64,000 nt of DNA from assembly GCF_042678305.1 (NCBI RefSeq), contig NZ_JBHUDT010000002.1. One strand, given 5' to 3'. This document shows positions 63,254 through 64,000 of the stretch, piece after piece. Numbering within the stretch: position 1 is the stretch's first letter; each line of letters opens with the position of its first letter. The translations under genes and the position numbers were made by a program. The stretch comes from Gelatiniphilus marinus (GTDB taxonomy: Bacteria > Bacteroidota > Bacteroidia > Flavobacteriales > Flavobacteriaceae). Under the pieces are notes generated by a model. The model was not told where the DNA came from. It was given only the letters and a program-made list of their open reading frames with translations, and did no database searches.

Positions 63254-64000
63254 ATGAGCGAAAACAAAGAAGAATTCAACAAACATAATTATTCGGCAGA
63301 TAGTATTCAGGCCTTAGAAGGTATGGAGCATGTGCGTATGCGCCCATCTATGTATATCGGCGATGTAGGTATTCGAGGCTTGCACCACTTGGTTTACGAG
63401 GTTGTTGACAACTCCATTGATGAAGCTTTGGCAGGCCATTGTAACAATATTACCGTTATTATTAATGAAGATAACTCGATAACTACCGAAGACGACGGTC
63501 GTGGAATTCCTGTAGATTTGCATAAAAAAGAAGGCGTATCTGCACTCGAAGTGGTTATGACCAAGATTGGCGCCGGTGGTAAGTTCGACAAGGATTCGTA
63601 CAAGGTTTCCGGAGGTTTGCACGGGGTTGGAGTTAGCTGTGTTAATGCGCTGTCCCAATCTCTAAAAGCAACGGTTTACCGTGGCGGAAAAATTTACGAG
63701 CAAGAATACGAGCGAGGTAAGCCCCTGTACCCCGTTAAGCAAGTGGGCGAAACCGATAAGAGAGGAACCACAGTAACCTTTAAGCCCGATTCTACAATTT
63801 TTACCCAAACCTTAGAATATAGCTACGATACCTTGGCCAGTAGATTACGCGAATTAGCGTATCTTAACAAAGGTATAACCATGCACCTAATTGATAAAAG
63901 AAACAAAAAAGAAGATGGCGAATTTGAAGGCGAAACTTTTCATTCTAAAGAAGGGCTTAAAGAATTTATAAAATACCTAGATGCCACTCGCGAACCTTTA
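63254..64000 (+). CDS. gyrB: DNA gyrase subunit B (5' part, runs off the window)
   Basis: The first 249 codons of DNA gyrase subunit B, the ATPase subunit that supplies energy for negative supercoiling. The frame from ATG 63254 reads MSENKEEFNKHNYSADSIQ, then GHKL ATPase motifs: MRPSMYIGDVG near residue 28, YEVVDNSIDEALAG near 48 (Bergerat fold), TEDDGRGIPVD near 76 and GLHGVGVSCVNAL near 117. The frame has no stop before the right edge, so the TOPRIM domain and C-terminus are outside the window. It could in principle be ParE, but the upstream layout and sequence favour GyrB. Confidence 0.95.
   Translation, partial: MSENKEEFNKHNYSADSIQALEGMEHVRMRPSMYIGDVGIRGLHHLVYEVVDNSIDEALAGHCNNITVIINEDNSITTEDDGRGIPVDLHKKEGVSALEVVMTKIGAGGKFDKDSYKVSGGLHGVGVSCVNALSQSLKATVYRGGKIYEQEYERGKPLYPVKQVGETDKRGTTVTFKPDSTIFTQTLEYSYDTLASRLRELAYLNKGITMHLIDKRNKKEDGEFEGETFHSKEGLKEFIKYLDATREPL

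Noticed and set aside
63254..64000. ParE (topoisomerase IV subunit B) as identity of the right-edge gene
   Set aside because: The N-terminal motifs are shared, but the YSADSIQALEGMEHVRMRP start is the GyrB type in Bacteroidota; the missing C-terminus leaves a small doubt.
1..64000. CRISPR array, tRNA or rRNA genes, intact insertion sequences, prophage
   Set aside because: I looked for regular repeats with spacers, cloverleaf-like ends and transposase motifs by eye and saw none; a tRNA or covariance-model scan would be decisive for structured RNAs.

Overview
The window looks like a piece of a low-GC chromosome from a member of the Flavobacteriaceae (phylum Bacteroidota). The grounds are a SusC/SusD pair, type IX secretion (T9SS) C-terminal sorting domains, an ECF sigma/FecR/TonB-receptor locus, promoters of the Bacteroidota TAnnTTTG type, a bTHX ribosomal protein and many lipoproteins with short lipoboxes. 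The genus cannot be named from sequence alone. I saw no tRNA, rRNA, CRISPR array, intact insertion sequence or prophage.

Layout. 1-8.2 kb: TrmH-type RNA methyltransferase, two secreted amidohydrolase-like proteins (three such domains, only one with a visible HxH metal motif), a DUF3810 membrane protein with HEIAH, and dipeptidase PepD. 8.4-8.9 kb: a dead higBA toxin-antitoxin remnant. 9.6-18.1 kb: SusC, SusD and an FG-GAP/UnbV-type lipoprotein, an outer-membrane uptake unit without visible carbohydrate enzymes. 18.2-25.2 kb: YaaA, a TPR membrane protein, a 45-residue bTHX on the opposite strand, a glycosylase-like protein carrying an in-frame REP-like segment, two unknown exported proteins, a PhoD-type phosphatase, RhlE, a small pseudogene and a VF530 protein. 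25.3-32.1 kb: ECF sigma factor, S41 peptidase, FecR anti-sigma and TonB receptor on the minus strand, with a large lipocalin-repeat lipoprotein divergent. 32.2-46.5 kb: mostly housekeeping genes (ffh, folD, rluF, HerA-like ATPase, queE, asnB), two tandem modular surface proteins, a 32-residue membrane peptide and a 5'-truncated gene fragment. 46.8-57.7 kb: two TPR histidine kinase/response regulator pairs flanking two T9SS leucine-rich-repeat proteins. 57.9-62.7 kb: exported small-fold proteins (ABM-like, NTF2-like, RidA-like) and a reductase, with the last three genes broken. 63.25 kb to the edge: the start of gyrB.

The strongest functional idea is the sigma/anti-sigma locus. An exported S41 peptidase sits between the ECF sigma gene and fecR. 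Because S41 proteases of the Prc type are known to process FecR-like anti-sigma factors in Pseudomonas, this could be a self-contained surface-signalling module with its own anti-sigma protease, whose output may include the divergent lipoprotein.

The second theme is decay: higB/higA, the 24.77-kb gene, the 36.1-kb fragment and three consecutive genes at 61.25-62.74 kb are all disabled, each by a lesion that can be read in the sequence (homopolymer indel, nonsense codons, 16-bp tandem duplication). The third is dispersed palindromic REP-like repeats in intergenic regions, once apparently inside a coding sequence. If all the frameshifts were sequencing errors some of this would vanish, but the double nonsense codons and the 16-bp duplication are not typical read errors.
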